DNA of 64,000 nt from Flammeovirga sp. EKP202 (GCF_014534745.1 NZ_JACVVP010000004.1:1-64000), one strand, 5' to 3'; counted from the first letter of the stretch, positions 25,394-35,637 are shown. Notes: generated by a model not told the origin, from the sequence alone. Numbers and translations: made by a program.

Positions 25394-26286
25394 TATTTTT
25401 CCCACATTTTGGTTTCTCTTTCCAAAAGAGCATCAAATTTTGTGGGGTAATTAGTAGAAAATGCTTGCCTCTCATTGGTTCTAGGATGTACAAAAGAAAT
25501 AGAAGTGCTACTCAAGAATAATCCCTTCCCTTTTAAAGTATTTCCTTCCTCCCCATACTCTTTATCTCCAACAATTGGATGCTGTATCATTGCAAGATGT
25601 TTTCTTAGTTGATGTGTTCTACCCGTATGAGGTTCTAATTCTACCAATGTTAGCATTTTACTTCTTAAGGAGGAGACCGCTTTTACAACACGATAAGAGC
25701 TATGGCAGGGTTTATTTTCAAGGGGATAAGTGATATCACCTTTCTGATGGACAAAACTTCCCATGGCTACAGCATGATATTTTTTCTTGATCGTTTTGTC
25801 TTCAAACTGTTGCCCAAGTTTTACTCTTGCCAATCGCGTTTTTGCAATTAATAAAAGCCCTGATGTAGGAGCATCTAATCGATGGCATGGTTTGGGCCAA
25901 GGCATGGCATCAATAAGCGGGCTTTGTGATACATTGTACAGCAATGCATTTTCAATTGTTTTAAACTGATTACCACTTACCGGTATACCAGAAGGCTTAT
26001 AAATTACAGCCAAATCTTCATCCTCAAAAATGACCTCAAGTTTCATTTCAAATATTTTAGGTGCTTTAGCTTCTTCAGCATAAATCACAATTTCTTGAGC
26101 AGGAGTGATCCATTCAGCTCCCTTCAGGACTTGCCCATTACAAACTACCCGTTTTTCTTTAAAAGCCTTTTTTAGGCCATTTCGTGATGTCACAAATTCG
26201 CTTTGCTTTAGAATAAAATCAAAAAAACGTTCTTGTTGATCAATTTGATCTGGGGTGTGAATCTGTTCAAGGATTACTTTCTCCAT
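25375..26286 (-). CDS. RluA-family rRNA/tRNA pseudouridine synthase
   Basis: The 303-residue protein has an N-terminal S4-like RNA-binding region (FFDFILKQSEFVTSRNGLKK) and the RluA catalytic domain. The catalytic Asp is in HRLDAPTSGLLLIAKT, and EPHTGRTHQLRKHLA is the conserved motif III. The frame is open upstream to 26430, but that stretch is hydrophobic and low-complexity, so MEKVILEQIH at 26286 is taken as the start. The target uridine cannot be told; RluA, RluC and RluD types share these motifs. Confidence 0.85.
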   Translation of the reverse strand: MEKVILEQIHTPDQIDQQERFFDFILKQSEFVTSRNGLKKAFKEKRVVCNGQVLKGAEWITPAQEIVIYAEEAKAPKIFEMKLEVIFEDEDLAVIYKPSGIPVSGNQFKTIENALLYNVSQSPLIDAMPWPKPCHRLDAPTSGLLLIAKTRLARVKLGQQFEDKTIKKKYHAVAMGSFVHQKGDITYPLENKPCHSSYRVVKAVSSLRSKMLTLVELEPHTGRTHQLRKHLAMIQHPIVGDKEYGEEGNTLKGKGLFLSSTSISFVHPRTNERQAFSTNYPTKFDALLERETKMWEKYKGKEL

Positions 26287-26510
26287 GCTGAAAAATATAT
26301 ATAAAAAACACTGAAACCTTACTGTGGTGAACTTGTAGGATTTTGAGATAAAGTTAGAGAAAAGAAAAGAATTAAGTTTAATGATAAAAAAATAACCTCC
26401 TATTTCATTCAAATAATCACATTGATACAATAAAACTGAGGAAACTGCTTTAGATAAGTTTGTGTTAGATGGAATAACCGACTTAGTATTAAAACCAAAT
26501 TGAAACTATC

Positions 26511-28559
26511 ATGAAAGTCTATCTAATATTTATACTGGTGCTTTGTTCACTTACCCACGAATTATCAGCTACTACTTATTACTCTCAAAGTAACGGGAAT
26601 TTTTCTTCAGATGCGATATGGTATACCACGGAAAGTGGTTCCTCTTCAGAACAATGGGTGAAAGGAGATGAAATAAGTAATCCCTCCACGCATGATTTTA
26701 TAGTACAACATAATGTCACTCTTCCTAGTTCAAGTATCTCCGTAAAAAGTATTACCATCAAAAGTGGTAAATACCTTTATCATATGGCATCAGGTACTGC
26801 TGGACAATCTACTTTGACAGTGACAAATTTGAATGTGATAGGCATTCTTTATATCAGGAACAATTATGTTAATCTTACTATTGAAAATATTTATTTCTTA
26901 GAAGGATCAAATTTTAATCTAACAGAATCAGTTGCGAATATTACACACAATGGGATGTTTTATAGTAATAGTGTCACCACTTTGACATTAGACCTTGCTT
27001 TTCCTACTGTTTCGGGCTTATTGGGTGACTATATAGATGGTACTATTACTGCGGATAATACATTACGTTATCCTTCGGGTTCATTAGAAAATACATTAGC
27101 AGATTTACCTTCAGAATTTCTTGAAGAAACAGGTTCAATTACGTTGGATAAAGACTATACACTGAAGGTAAGTAGTGCCATTCCTTCAACTTTTACAATA
27201 GCAGCGGGAACAAGTGCCAACGCAGAGGACAACGGTAGTATAGAATTTCTTGAGGGAGCCTCTGGAACGTTTACAGCAACAAATACGAATCCTTTTAATA
27301 ACGTAAGAATCAATACTACTTTAGGTATAACTCTGGGCAGAAGTTTGGTGATGGGTGGAGAATTATTCTTAGATAATGGAATATTGACAACATCGACTTA
27401 TCGACTCACAATAGAGGAAGGTGGCTCCGTTAATGGAGCTTCTTATTCTGAAAACCTAAATGCAACGAGTTCAGGTGGCTCGGATGCATCACATGTGGAC
27501 GGTGAAATGAGATTAGAAGTCGCGGCGGGTACAAAGGGATATGTTTTATTACCCATTGGAGATGCTAATATGTTGAGAGTGGGAGGCGTTCAAAATTTGG
27601 TAGCTTCTCCAAGTGCATATATACTCACCGCACAATATTTTCATACACCTTATTCTGATGTCTCAAATATTAGTGACTTGGGGGTGAATGTAAGTTCTGT
27701 TGAACATTGGGAAATTGAGGTAGACGGATCAGCTGTAGATGTAGATAATACAAATTATAACTTCAATGTTGCAGTCTCTTATCATTCCAACTCAGGAGTG
27801 AATGAAAGTCAGACGGCTTCACTTCATCTTATGCATTATAATAGTGGGGCAACCGAATGGTTTTCGGAAGGAAATGTAGGAGGAGGTTCAACACACGTCA
27901 CCCCTAATGGAGGCCTTTATACTGGTGGAAGTGTTACAGGCTTTGTAGTAGACGCCGTAAAGTCATTTAGTCCATTTACTTTAGGAGGAGACAGTGATGA
28001 TCATGACCTTCCTATTACTTTGAAATCATTTGAAGTAGAGAAAGAAGGCGATGCTCTAGATTTTAATTGGGTAACGTCACAAGAAATCAATAATGATTAT
28101 TTTGAGTTGGAAGGATCTACCGATCGAAAATATTCTAATGTTCTGGCTAAAATAGAAGGTGCAGGAAATTCAAATGTAGAAATTAATTATACTCAAACAG
28201 TCACAAAAGGTCTTTGGGAGAAATATCAATATTTCCGCTTGAAACAGACGGATTATGATGGACAATTTTCTTATTCAGAATGGGTACAGGTTGGTAATAA
28301 TGATTTACCCAATAGTTTTGATTACATCATTTATCCAAACCCGTCAAGCACTGAGATTAATATTGAAACTACTGCGTTAATCAATGAAACAGTCAGTACT
28401 TATCAGATTTTTGATTTAAATGGAAAGAGATATCATGAAACGCAATGGGACGCAACACATCATACAATTGATATTTCCACTTTACCAAAAGGAATTTATA
28501 TGTTAATGATTTCTACTGCCTCCGGAAAAAAGAAGATTCAACGTTTCACAGTCCAATGA
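26511..28559 (+). CDS. T9SS-secreted surface protein with C-terminal sorting domain
   Basis: The 682-residue protein has a signal peptide (MKVYLIFILVLCSLTHELSA) and a beta-rich body that begins TTYYSQSNGNFSSDAIW, typical of large repetitive surface proteins. The last ~80 residues are a type A T9SS sorting domain: YPNPSSTEINIE, IFDLNGKRY, LPKGIYMLMI and the basic end KKKIQRFTVQ. It should be exported by PorSS/T9SS and anchored or released at the cell surface. No enzymatic domain is recognised; adhesion or a structural role is likely. Confidence 0.85.
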   Translation: MKVYLIFILVLCSLTHELSATTYYSQSNGNFSSDAIWYTTESGSSSEQWVKGDEISNPSTHDFIVQHNVTLPSSSISVKSITIKSGKYLYHMASGTAGQSTLTVTNLNVIGILYIRNNYVNLTIENIYFLEGSNFNLTESVANITHNGMFYSNSVTTLTLDLAFPTVSGLLGDYIDGTITADNTLRYPSGSLENTLADLPSEFLEETGSITLDKDYTLKVSSAIPSTFTIAAGTSANAEDNGSIEFLEGASGTFTATNTNPFNNVRINTTLGITLGRSLVMGGELFLDNGILTTSTYRLTIEEGGSVNGASYSENLNATSSGGSDASHVDGEMRLEVAAGTKGYVLLPIGDANMLRVGGVQNLVASPSAYILTAQYFHTPYSDVSNISDLGVNVSSVEHWEIEVDGSAVDVDNTNYNFNVAVSYHSNSGVNESQTASLHLMHYNSGATEWFSEGNVGGGSTHVTPNGGLYTGGSVTGFVVDAVKSFSPFTLGGDSDDHDLPITLKSFEVEKEGDALDFNWVTSQEINNDYFELEGSTDRKYSNVLAKIEGAGNSNVEINYTQTVTKGLWEKYQYFRLKQTDYDGQFSYSEWVQVGNNDLPNSFDYIIYPNPSSTEINIETTALINETVSTYQIFDLNGKRYHETQWDATHHTIDISTLPKGIYMLMISTASGKKKIQRFTVQ

Positions 28560-28601
28560 TCAATAACTAAATTAGCTATCGGAAATTAACAGACGATAGT
28601 T

Positions 28602-29633
28602 ATGGACAAAAAATATATGTATAGAGCATTACAGCTCGCTCAAAAAGGAATGGGAAATGTAAGCCCAAACCCAATGGTAGGTGCTGTAATTGTATATAAA
28701 GATAGAATTATTGGAGAGGGATATCATCAGAAATATGGTGAGCCACACGCTGAACCTAATGCAATTGCTTCTGTAAAAAAAGAAGATCAACAGTATCTTT
28801 CTGAAGCAGATATGTATGTGACGTTAGAGCCTTGCAGTCATTATGGAAAAACACCTCCGTGTGCTGATCTGATTGTAAGGACAAAATTAAAAAATGTATA
28901 TGTCTGTAATCTTGATCCTAACCCACTTGTAGCGGGACGAGGAATCAAAAAGATGACAGATGCGGGCATACATGTTGAGACTGGAATTTTAGAGGAAGAA
29001 GGTTTGGAAGTAAACAAGCGTTTCTTTAAAACCATGGTGCATAATAAGCCATATGTGATCTTGAAATATGCTCAGACGGCTGACGGTTTTGTGGCTAGAG
29101 AAAATTACGATTCAAAATGGATCAGCAATGGTTTGTCGCGTCAGCTAGTTCACAAAATGAGAGCAGAGGAAGATGCAATTATGGTAGGAAGCAATACCGC
29201 AAAGCATGATAATCCAACGTTGAATACTAGAGATTGGGCTGGTAAAAATCCGTTAAGAGTTGTCGTTGATAGAGAGCATAAGTTGAATCAGAGTTTAGAT
29301 CTTTTTGATAACGAGTTGAAAACTATTTGTTATACGACTTCTTTTGATGAAGAAAACGAGAACCTTGCTTTTATTCCTTTAGGAAAAGATACTTTCTTTG
29401 AAGACCTTTTGACTGATTTGATGGGTAGAAAAGTACGTTCAGTGATTGTTGAAGGAGGTAGTAGATTATTAACGCAGTTCATTAATAAAGGATTATGGGA
29501 TGAAGCTCATATTTTCACTTCATCAACTACGACCTTTGGTAAAGGTATTGAAGCACCAACTTTGACTAATGCTAGGAAAGTATCGTCTCAACAGATTGAA
29601 GGAGATGATTATTCCATTTACAAAAGAAGATAA
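28602..29633 (+). CDS. ribD: RibD, bifunctional riboflavin deaminase/reductase
   Basis: The 343-residue protein has an N-terminal deaminase with zinc ligands in GEPHAEPNAI and EPCSHYGKTPPC, and a C-terminal reductase beginning KPYVILKYAQTADGFVA. VEGGSRLLTQFINKGLWDE is the conserved reductase end. It performs the second and third steps of riboflavin synthesis. It stands apart from other rib genes. The start codon at 28602 gives the standard N-terminus MDKKYMYRALQLAQKG. Confidence 0.93.
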   Translation: MDKKYMYRALQLAQKGMGNVSPNPMVGAVIVYKDRIIGEGYHQKYGEPHAEPNAIASVKKEDQQYLSEADMYVTLEPCSHYGKTPPCADLIVRTKLKNVYVCNLDPNPLVAGRGIKKMTDAGIHVETGILEEEGLEVNKRFFKTMVHNKPYVILKYAQTADGFVARENYDSKWISNGLSRQLVHKMRAEEDAIMVGSNTAKHDNPTLNTRDWAGKNPLRVVVDREHKLNQSLDLFDNELKTICYTTSFDEENENLAFIPLGKDTFFEDLLTDLMGRKVRSVIVEGGSRLLTQFINKGLWDEAHIFTSSTTTFGKGIEAPTLTNARKVSSQQIEGDDYSIYKRR

Positions 29634-29657
29634 AACCATTACAATATTATAATGAAG

Positions 29658-29692
29658 TCTCCTGCTTAGTGCTCTAATCAGGAGATTTTTTT
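29658..29692 (+). terminator. Terminator of ribD
   Basis: The stem TCTCCTG/CAGGAGA (29658-29664 with 29679-29685) is followed by a T-run to 29692. Confidence 0.85.
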
Positions 29693-29730
29693 ATTTTAGG
29701 ACTTACATCATTCACTCAAACGAATTCAAG

Positions 29731-30438
29731 ATGACAAAAAATGAAGTAATGGATGTCCTTTATCAATTGGGAAATGAAGGAACGAAGTCTATTTATTTAA
29801 AGCATGGTGCTAAAGAACCTTTTTTTGGCGTGAAGGTCGGTGACTTAAAAACGATACAAAAGAAGGTGAAAAAAGACCATGATTTGGCACTTGAACTGTA
29901 CGCTACAGGCAACTCTGATGCGATGTATTTGGCAGGACTGATTGCAGATAACAAAACCATCACAAAAGAAACTTTACAAGAATGGGTGAAGCAGGCTAAT
30001 TGGTACATGCTGTCAGAATATACGGTAGCTTGGATCGCTTCAGAATCAAAATTTGGTTGGGAATTGGGGCTAGAATGGATCAATGATTCAGCTGAAGGAG
30101 TTCAAAGTGCAGGATGGTCCACGCTTTCCAATTACATTGCTATCACAGCAGATGACCAAATTGATATAAAAAAGGTTGAAGAATTACTAGACCAAGTCAA
30201 TGCTGATATTCATGAATCATTAAATAGAGTGAGGTATACAAAAAATGGATTCGTGATTTCTGTTGGTTCATACATTCCCTCTTTGACAGAAAAAGCAATG
30301 GAGGTCGCTAAAAATATTGGGAAAGTAAGTGTCAATGTGGGTGATACAAGCTGTAAAGTACCTTTGGCTTCTGATTATATTCAGAAAATAATTGAAAAAG
30401 ATAGAGTGGGGAAGAAGAAGAAAAAAGCGAGGTGTTAA
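29731..30438 (+). CDS. AlkD-like DNA alkylation repair (HEAT-repeat) protein
   Basis: The 235-residue helical-repeat protein contains YLKHGAKEPFFGVKVGDLK, DAMYLAGLIADNKTI and NWYMLSEYTVAWIASES, matching the small AlkD-type family. These proteins are DNA glycosylases for N3/N7 alkyl-purines or act as binding-only relatives. The key aromatic and acidic residues of AlkD cannot be assigned by eye. The last 14 residues are strongly basic (KDRVGKKKKKARC), which fits nucleic acid binding. Confidence 0.75.
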   Translation: MTKNEVMDVLYQLGNEGTKSIYLKHGAKEPFFGVKVGDLKTIQKKVKKDHDLALELYATGNSDAMYLAGLIADNKTITKETLQEWVKQANWYMLSEYTVAWIASESKFGWELGLEWINDSAEGVQSAGWSTLSNYIAITADDQIDIKKVEELLDQVNADIHESLNRVRYTKNGFVISVGSYIPSLTEKAMEVAKNIGKVSVNVGDTSCKVPLASDYIQKIIEKDRVGKKKKKARC

Positions 30439-30452
30439 GTGTATGATCTGTT

Positions 30453-30492
30453 TGAAGAAGGAAAGACTTCATGGTTCTTTCTTCACTATTTA
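30453..30492 (+). terminator. Weak terminator-like hairpin
   Basis: TGAAGAAGGAAAG pairs with CTTTCTTCA (30453-30465 with 30477-30485) with a two-base bulge, then a weak T-rich stretch follows. It probably ends the AlkD-like gene. Confidence 0.5.
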
Positions 30493-30541
30493 TTCCATTT
30501 TTGTTAATATGATGATCACATAGTTGCCGATTTTTATTTAC

Positions 30542-30549
30542 TAGTTTTG
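30542..30549 (+). promoter_or_regulatory. -7 box of the ECF sigma factor gene
   Basis: TAGTTTTG followed by C is a perfect Bacteroidota -7 box. It overlaps a TTG at 30547 that would otherwise look like a start codon, which argues that the true start is the ATG at 30568. Confidence 0.5.
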
Positions 30550-30567
30550 CGTAACAAATCTAAGACA

Positions 30568-31146
30568 ATGAAAAACAAACTATCGAAATCATCTGATACT
30601 GAACTTTTAAAGCTTCTTTTAGAAGAAAAAAAACTTTCTGCTTTTGATGAAATTTACGACCGCTATTTTGACCGTTTGCTCCGGTTCGGGTATCAAATAT
30701 TGAACGATCAGCAATTAAGTGAAGATATTATTCAAGAGATTTTTGTTACGCTTTGGACCAAAAAAGAAACACTGCAAATCACTCACCTCAATGCCTATTT
30801 ACATCAAGCTGTAAAATTTCAAGTGGCCAAACATTTCCGAAAGGCAGTCCTCACTGAAGAGCAATTAGAATTGGCAGAACATATATTTAGTCAACAAAAT
30901 ACAGATGACCTCGTCATTGTCAATGAGCTTAACGAAGAAGTCCATCATTTATTAGAAGAACTACCTCATCGTTGTAAAGAAGTATTTCACCTTTCACGAT
31001 TTGAACATTTATCCAATCAAGAAATTGCAAAAAGATTGGACATCTCTATCAGAACTGTTGAAACCCATATTTCGCATGCATTAAAATTCTTAAAGGAAAA
31101 TATTTCAGTCACTTCTATGTTGCTTTTTTATTTCTTATTCCTTTAA
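30568..31146 (+). CDS. ECF sigma-70 factor (Bacteroidota FecI-like)
   Basis: The 192-residue protein has sigma region 2 (FDEIYDRYFDRLLRFGYQIL, then SEDIIQEIFVTLW) and region 4 (LPHRCKEVFHLSRFEHLSNQ, EIAKRLDISIRTVETHISHA). The C-terminus carries an extra hydrophobic stretch (MLLFYFLFL), common in this group. It lies directly upstream of a FecR anti-sigma gene and a SusC gene with an STN domain. The set is a classic trans-envelope signalling circuit, with this sigma driving susCD when the receptor is occupied. The ATG at 30568 is chosen over the upstream TTG. Confidence 0.88.
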   Translation: MKNKLSKSSDTELLKLLLEEKKLSAFDEIYDRYFDRLLRFGYQILNDQQLSEDIIQEIFVTLWTKKETLQITHLNAYLHQAVKFQVAKHFRKAVLTEEQLELAEHIFSQQNTDDLVIVNELNEEVHHLLEELPHRCKEVFHLSRFEHLSNQEIAKRLDISIRTVETHISHALKFLKENISVTSMLLFYFLFL

Positions 31147-31269
31147 GAAGGGTAATTAAAATGAACAAACTATTACTTGAATAAACTGTTTGTGAACTCT
31201 CCACTTTTTCCCGAAAATAACTACGTGTATCCTTCCTCATTTGATACTAATAGTTGAAAAAACATTAAT

Positions 31270-32226
31270 ATGAAAGATAAAGACTTTTTACATATCATCG
31301 ATAAGTACGCTGAGCAAAAAGCAAACAACAATGAGACAAAACTTGTAGATCATTTCTTTGAGGAAAGTCAAAGTATTCATTCAAAAGGACAGAGTGAAGT
31401 CAACAAGTTAGTGGCTAAAAAGAGAGTGCTCCATAAAATACATCAAGAGATTGGTGTAAACAAGCAGGTTACTTTTTATCGCTCTCCAGTTTTCAGGTAT
31501 GTGGCTTCAATGCTACTTTTAGGGCTGTTGGTTGGTCTTTATTTTTCTTTTCAGAAGGCAGTTGTTGAAAGAATAACAATACAGACAACTATTGGAGAAC
31601 AAAAAGAAGTGAAACTTCCTGATGGATCAACTGTACATCTTAATAATCAGAGTAGTCTTTCTTATGAAAGTAATTTTGAAAAGAATAGGGTTTTAGAACT
31701 GCAAGGAGAAGCGTTTTTTGATGTGCAAAGAGATAGTTTACACCCTTTTCAAGTACTTACAAAAAATACTGTAACGCAGGTTTTGGGTACTTCTTTTAAT
31801 ATCAAATCATATGATGAAACTGATGTGAAAGTGGTCGTAAGAACTGGAAAAGTGAATGTAAAAAGTAGAAAAGACCAGAAAAACTCCGTGGATTTGTTAC
31901 CACAACAAATGACGAATTATAAAGGAGAACATCAAGCTTTAGAGAGGGTAATTGCTTCCAAAAATGAGGATTTTCAGTGGATGAACAAAGTAATTGTTTT
32001 CGACCATACACCCATAGAAAGTGCCATTGAGGAGTTAGAAAGGTGGTACAATATTGAAATTGACATTGCTGATCACAATATCAAAAATTGTCAATTAAAC
32101 GGTAAATACAAAGTAGGAAAACTAGAGGAAATCCTGGAAGGGTTAGCCTTTATGAATAATATTCAATACCAATTTCAGGACAAGGACGTCATCGTTCTGA
32201 GTGGTAGAGGATGTCAATCGCAATAA
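31270..32226 (+). CDS. FecR-family anti-sigma factor
   Basis: The 318-residue protein has a cytoplasmic N-terminus (~1-75), one membrane helix (YVASMLLLGLLVGLYF, ~80-95), a periplasmic FecR domain (EVKLPDGSTVHLNNQSSLSY, FFDVQRDSLHPFQVLT, VLGTSFNIKSY) and a C-terminal DUF4974 domain. It holds the adjacent ECF sigma factor in check and senses the SusC STN domain. It ends 63 bases before susC, with a hairpin between. Confidence 0.9.
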   Translation: MKDKDFLHIIDKYAEQKANNNETKLVDHFFEESQSIHSKGQSEVNKLVAKKRVLHKIHQEIGVNKQVTFYRSPVFRYVASMLLLGLLVGLYFSFQKAVVERITIQTTIGEQKEVKLPDGSTVHLNNQSSLSYESNFEKNRVLELQGEAFFDVQRDSLHPFQVLTKNTVTQVLGTSFNIKSYDETDVKVVVRTGKVNVKSRKDQKNSVDLLPQQMTNYKGEHQALERVIASKNEDFQWMNKVIVFDHTPIESAIEELERWYNIEIDIADHNIKNCQLNGKYKVGKLEEILEGLAFMNNIQYQFQDKDVIVLSGRGCQSQ

Positions 32227-32233
32227 ATAAAAA

Positions 32234-32260
32234 ACCCGACACTGTTGGTGCAGGACGGGT
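32234..32260 (+). promoter_or_regulatory. Hairpin between fecR and susC
   Basis: Outer stem ACCCG/CGGGT (32234-32238 with 32256-32260) and inner CAC/GTG (32240-32250). There is no T-run, so it is more likely a processing, stability or translation-control element than a terminator. It ends 29 bases before the susC ATG. Confidence 0.4.
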
Positions 32261-32289
32261 GATAAATCAATCGCAAAATTAATTTATTT

Positions 32290-35200
32290 ATGAGTACAAA
32301 TGTAAACAAATTGTTGATGAAATTATCAACAAAACGGCTTATTTATGCCTTAATTTTTCTAGGTGTTTTAATTATAAATCCACCAATACATGCATTTCAT
32401 ATTCAAAATACAGATAAGACCATACACTTAAATGTTGAAGGTATTTCTTTGCATGACTTATTAAAAGCCATAGAAAGTAAAACAGATTATGTTTTTATGT
32501 ACGATCAATCTGTTGAGCAAAACAAGGCGGTATTTAATATCTCTTCTTCATCCATTTCTATAACAGAGATTTTAGAAAAAATTACGACTAAGACAGGATA
32601 TACATTTAAGGTCATCAATCAAACGGTGTATGTAAAACAACCGACTGATACTACAGATAAATCAATTGGTTATTCGAAAGAGCAACAAGAAAAAATTATT
32701 GAAGGGCAAGTCATTGATAGTGATACAAAAGAGCCTTTGATAGGAGCTTCAGTTTATATCAAAAATTCTAGGAAAGGGGTTGTTACTGATTTCAATGGGA
32801 ATTTTAGACTTAAGGTTCAAAGCACTACTACTACGTTAGTTTGTTCGTATATCAGTTATCAAACACAAGAGGTTGCCATTGATGGGGAAAACACCATTAC
32901 AATTGCTTTACAGGCGGATTTACAGGCACTCCAAGAAGTAGTGGTGGTAGGATATGGAACACAAGAAGCGAAAGATGTGACTGGTGCTGTTGGTATGGTA
33001 AAAGAAGATGAGTTTAACCAAGGAATGATCAATTCTCCAGAGCAACTTTTACAAGGAAAAATGGCAGGTGTTAATGTTGTAGCATCAAGTGGAGAGCCAG
33101 GTGCGGCAATGAATATTGTGATCCGTGGAGCAAGCTCAATCAGAAGTGGAAATTCTCCGCTCTATGTAATCGATGGAATGCCATTAGACAATTCTGATGT
33201 TTCACCTGAAGGAGCAGATATGGGAGTGGGAAGCTCACAGGCAAAGAACCCTTTGAATTTTTTAAACCCAAATGATATCGCTTCTATCAATATTCTTAAG
33301 GATGCTTCTGCAACAGCAATTTATGGTGCAAGAGGTTCTAATGGTGTCATTTTAATTACAACTAAAAAAGGAAAAGAGGGGAAAGGTACTTTGAGTTATG
33401 CCGGATCTGCAGGTTTATCCACTTTGTCTAAGAGAATTGATGTTTTAGAAACCCCTGCCTTCATTACTGCGACTGATAGAATAGCGGAAGAAAATGGAAC
33501 GGAGAACAATTACATTTACGATAGAAATGTAAATACGGATTGGCAAAAAGAAATGACAAGAACGGCCAAGACCCAAAACCATAATCTTTCGTTTTCAGGT
33601 GGAAAAGATCAATCTTCTTACTTAGCTTCTATCAACTATTTTGATCAGGAAGGTATTATGAAGCAGAGTCAGCAAACTCGATTTTCGGGAAGAATTAATG
33701 TTACTCAAAACTTCTTTGAAGATCGATTAAAACTGGGCGCTAATTTAACAGCAAGTCAAGTGGAAGACTCGGGTATTCCAAGAAGTAACGGAGCAGGATC
33801 TGGAGGTGAATTGATCACTAATATGTTGAAGTCTAATCCTACTTACCCTACGCATGATGAAAATGGAGAACTGTTTGTATTCCCTTCAGGTGTCAATCCT
33901 TATGCTTTCTTAGAGTTATATCAAGATTACACAAAAACAAACCGTATCATAGGTAATTTTAATGCAGAACTTCAACTATTAAAAGGATTGAGTTACAAGT
34001 TGAATACAGGTGTGGATAATGCTACTTCCAATAGAAATCTGCAGATTGATCCTAATAATATTGAATTCTTTAGCCCTAATGGCCGTGCGACAATTCTCAA
34101 TGTAGAGAGTGAAAATAGATTGATAGAAAACTATTTTAACTATCAATTTAAAACAGGAAGACACAATATGAAATTTCTATTGGGTCATTCTTATCAGCGA
34201 TTTTACAGAAGAACTTATGGCTTTACAGTTAATAATTTAACGACCACTGAAGTAGATGCCATTAATAATCCAAGTATCGGTTCTGATTTAACTTCTACAC
34301 CACCAACAGGTAGTGCTCAGGTCAATGAACTACAGTCATTCTTTGGAAGAGTGAATTATACTTTCAATGAAAAATACATCTTTACAGCATCATTAAGAGC
34401 AGATGGTTCTTCGAAGTTTGGAGATAATAACAAGTATGGTATTTTCCCTTCTTTTGCAGCCGCTTGGCGATTAAGTGAGGAGCCCTTTATTCAGAACTTA
34501 GGTGTATTTTCTAACCTCAAATTAAGAGCAGGCTGGGGACAAACGGGTAATCAGGAAATTCCAAATAAAATCACTCAAGCTTCTTATTCAACAAGTGTAT
34601 CGAATGGCTATTGGTTGAATGAAGGTGGTGAAATTACGAATGGAATTTCATTGGCTCGTACTGCAAATCCAGATATCAAATGGGAGGTAAATACACAAGC
34701 TAATATTGGTGTTGACTTTGAACTTTTCCAAGGGAAATTGTATGGAACTTTTGATTATTTCAACAAAAAAACAACGGATTTACTATTAAAAATGACCTCT
34801 CAAGATCCATCACCTTCTCCTTACGTTTGGAAAAATGTTGATGGTACTATTACGAATAAAGGTTTCGAATTTTCATTGGGTGGCCATATTTTGACGAAAG
34901 GAAACTTTAATTGGAGTGTAGATGCTAATGTGACTCGCATTCAAAACGAAATCAATAAACTGCCTTTGACTTTAATTTCTACAGGTTCACTGTCAGGCCC
35001 TGGTTTATCAGGTGCACAAGTCAACGCTTATGCGAATGGACAACCTATTGGCGCTTTTTACTTATTAGAACACCTTGGGTTTGATGAAGAGGGTAAAAAT
35101 ATCTTTAATGATGTGGATGGGGATGGAACTATCACTAACAATGATAGAATATTTGCAGGTAGTGCACTTCCAGATTATACATTAGGTCTTACGAATAATC

Positions 35201-35637
35201 TATCTTATAAAAATGTTGACTTGTCATTTTCATTGAATGGAAGTATCGGAAACAAGGTGTATAATAATACGGCGAATGCTTATTTCTCTATTCCATCACT
35301 TACGAACGGTAATAATATTACGAATGCTATTGCCAATACCAATGAAAGTAGTCAGAACGTTCCTCAGCCTTCTACTTATTACTTGGAAGATGCCGATTTC
35401 TTGAGATTAAACTATCTCACTATTGGTTATAAGTTTAATACAAGCAAGTGGAACAATGTAAGTAACCTTCGTATTTATGCTACTGGTCAAAACTTGTTGA
35501 CCATCACCAATTATTCAGGTTTTGACCCTGAGGTAAACACTGATAAATCATCAGATGGAAACCTTTCCTACGGTATTGATTATGCCAACTACCCAAGAGC
35601 AAGAACTTATATTTTGGGTGTCAATGTATCTTTCTAA
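32290..35637 (+). CDS. SusC/RagA-type TonB-dependent transporter with STN signalling domain
   Basis: The 1115-residue outer-membrane transporter has, in order, a signal sequence, an STN domain (IHLNVEGISLHDLLKAIESK, ~50-115), a carboxypeptidase-regulatory-like domain (GQVIDSDTKEPLIGASVYI, ~138-215), the TonB-box region VVVVGYGTQEAKDVTGAV, a plug (MAGVNVVASSGEPGA, IYGARGSNGVILITTKKG) and a 22-strand barrel ending in a C-terminal Phe (VNVSF). The STN domain signals to FecR. It pairs with the SusD that follows. The ligand is unknown, and the locus encodes no glycan-cleaving enzyme. Confidence 0.94.
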   Translation: MSTNVNKLLMKLSTKRLIYALIFLGVLIINPPIHAFHIQNTDKTIHLNVEGISLHDLLKAIESKTDYVFMYDQSVEQNKAVFNISSSSISITEILEKITTKTGYTFKVINQTVYVKQPTDTTDKSIGYSKEQQEKIIEGQVIDSDTKEPLIGASVYIKNSRKGVVTDFNGNFRLKVQSTTTTLVCSYISYQTQEVAIDGENTITIALQADLQALQEVVVVGYGTQEAKDVTGAVGMVKEDEFNQGMINSPEQLLQGKMAGVNVVASSGEPGAAMNIVIRGASSIRSGNSPLYVIDGMPLDNSDVSPEGADMGVGSSQAKNPLNFLNPNDIASINILKDASATAIYGARGSNGVILITTKKGKEGKGTLSYAGSAGLSTLSKRIDVLETPAFITATDRIAEENGTENNYIYDRNVNTDWQKEMTRTAKTQNHNLSFSGGKDQSSYLASINYFDQEGIMKQSQQTRFSGRINVTQNFFEDRLKLGANLTASQVEDSGIPRSNGAGSGGELITNMLKSNPTYPTHDENGELFVFPSGVNPYAFLELYQDYTKTNRIIGNFNAELQLLKGLSYKLNTGVDNATSNRNLQIDPNNIEFFSPNGRATILNVESENRLIENYFNYQFKTGRHNMKFLLGHSYQRFYRRTYGFTVNNLTTTEVDAINNPSIGSDLTSTPPTGSAQVNELQSFFGRVNYTFNEKYIFTASLRADGSSKFGDNNKYGIFPSFAAAWRLSEEPFIQNLGVFSNLKLRAGWGQTGNQEIPNKITQASYSTSVSNGYWLNEGGEITNGISLARTANPDIKWEVNTQANIGVDFELFQGKLYGTFDYFNKKTTDLLLKMTSQDPSPSPYVWKNVDGTITNKGFEFSLGGHILTKGNFNWSVDANVTRIQNEINKLPLTLISTGSLSGPGLSGAQVNAYANGQPIGAFYLLEHLGFDEEGKNIFNDVDGDGTITNNDRIFAGSALPDYTLGLTNNLSYKNVDLSFSLNGSIGNKVYNNTANAYFSIPSLTNGNNITNAIANTNESSQNVPQPSTYYLEDADFLRLNYLTIGYKFNTSKWNNVSNLRIYATGQNLLTITNYSGFDPEVNTDKSSDGNLSYGIDYANYPRARTYILGVNVSF

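Noticed and set aside
30547..30567. TTG start for the ECF sigma factor
   Set aside because: The TTG lies within the -7 promoter box TAGTTTTG, so it would not be transcribed with the gene.
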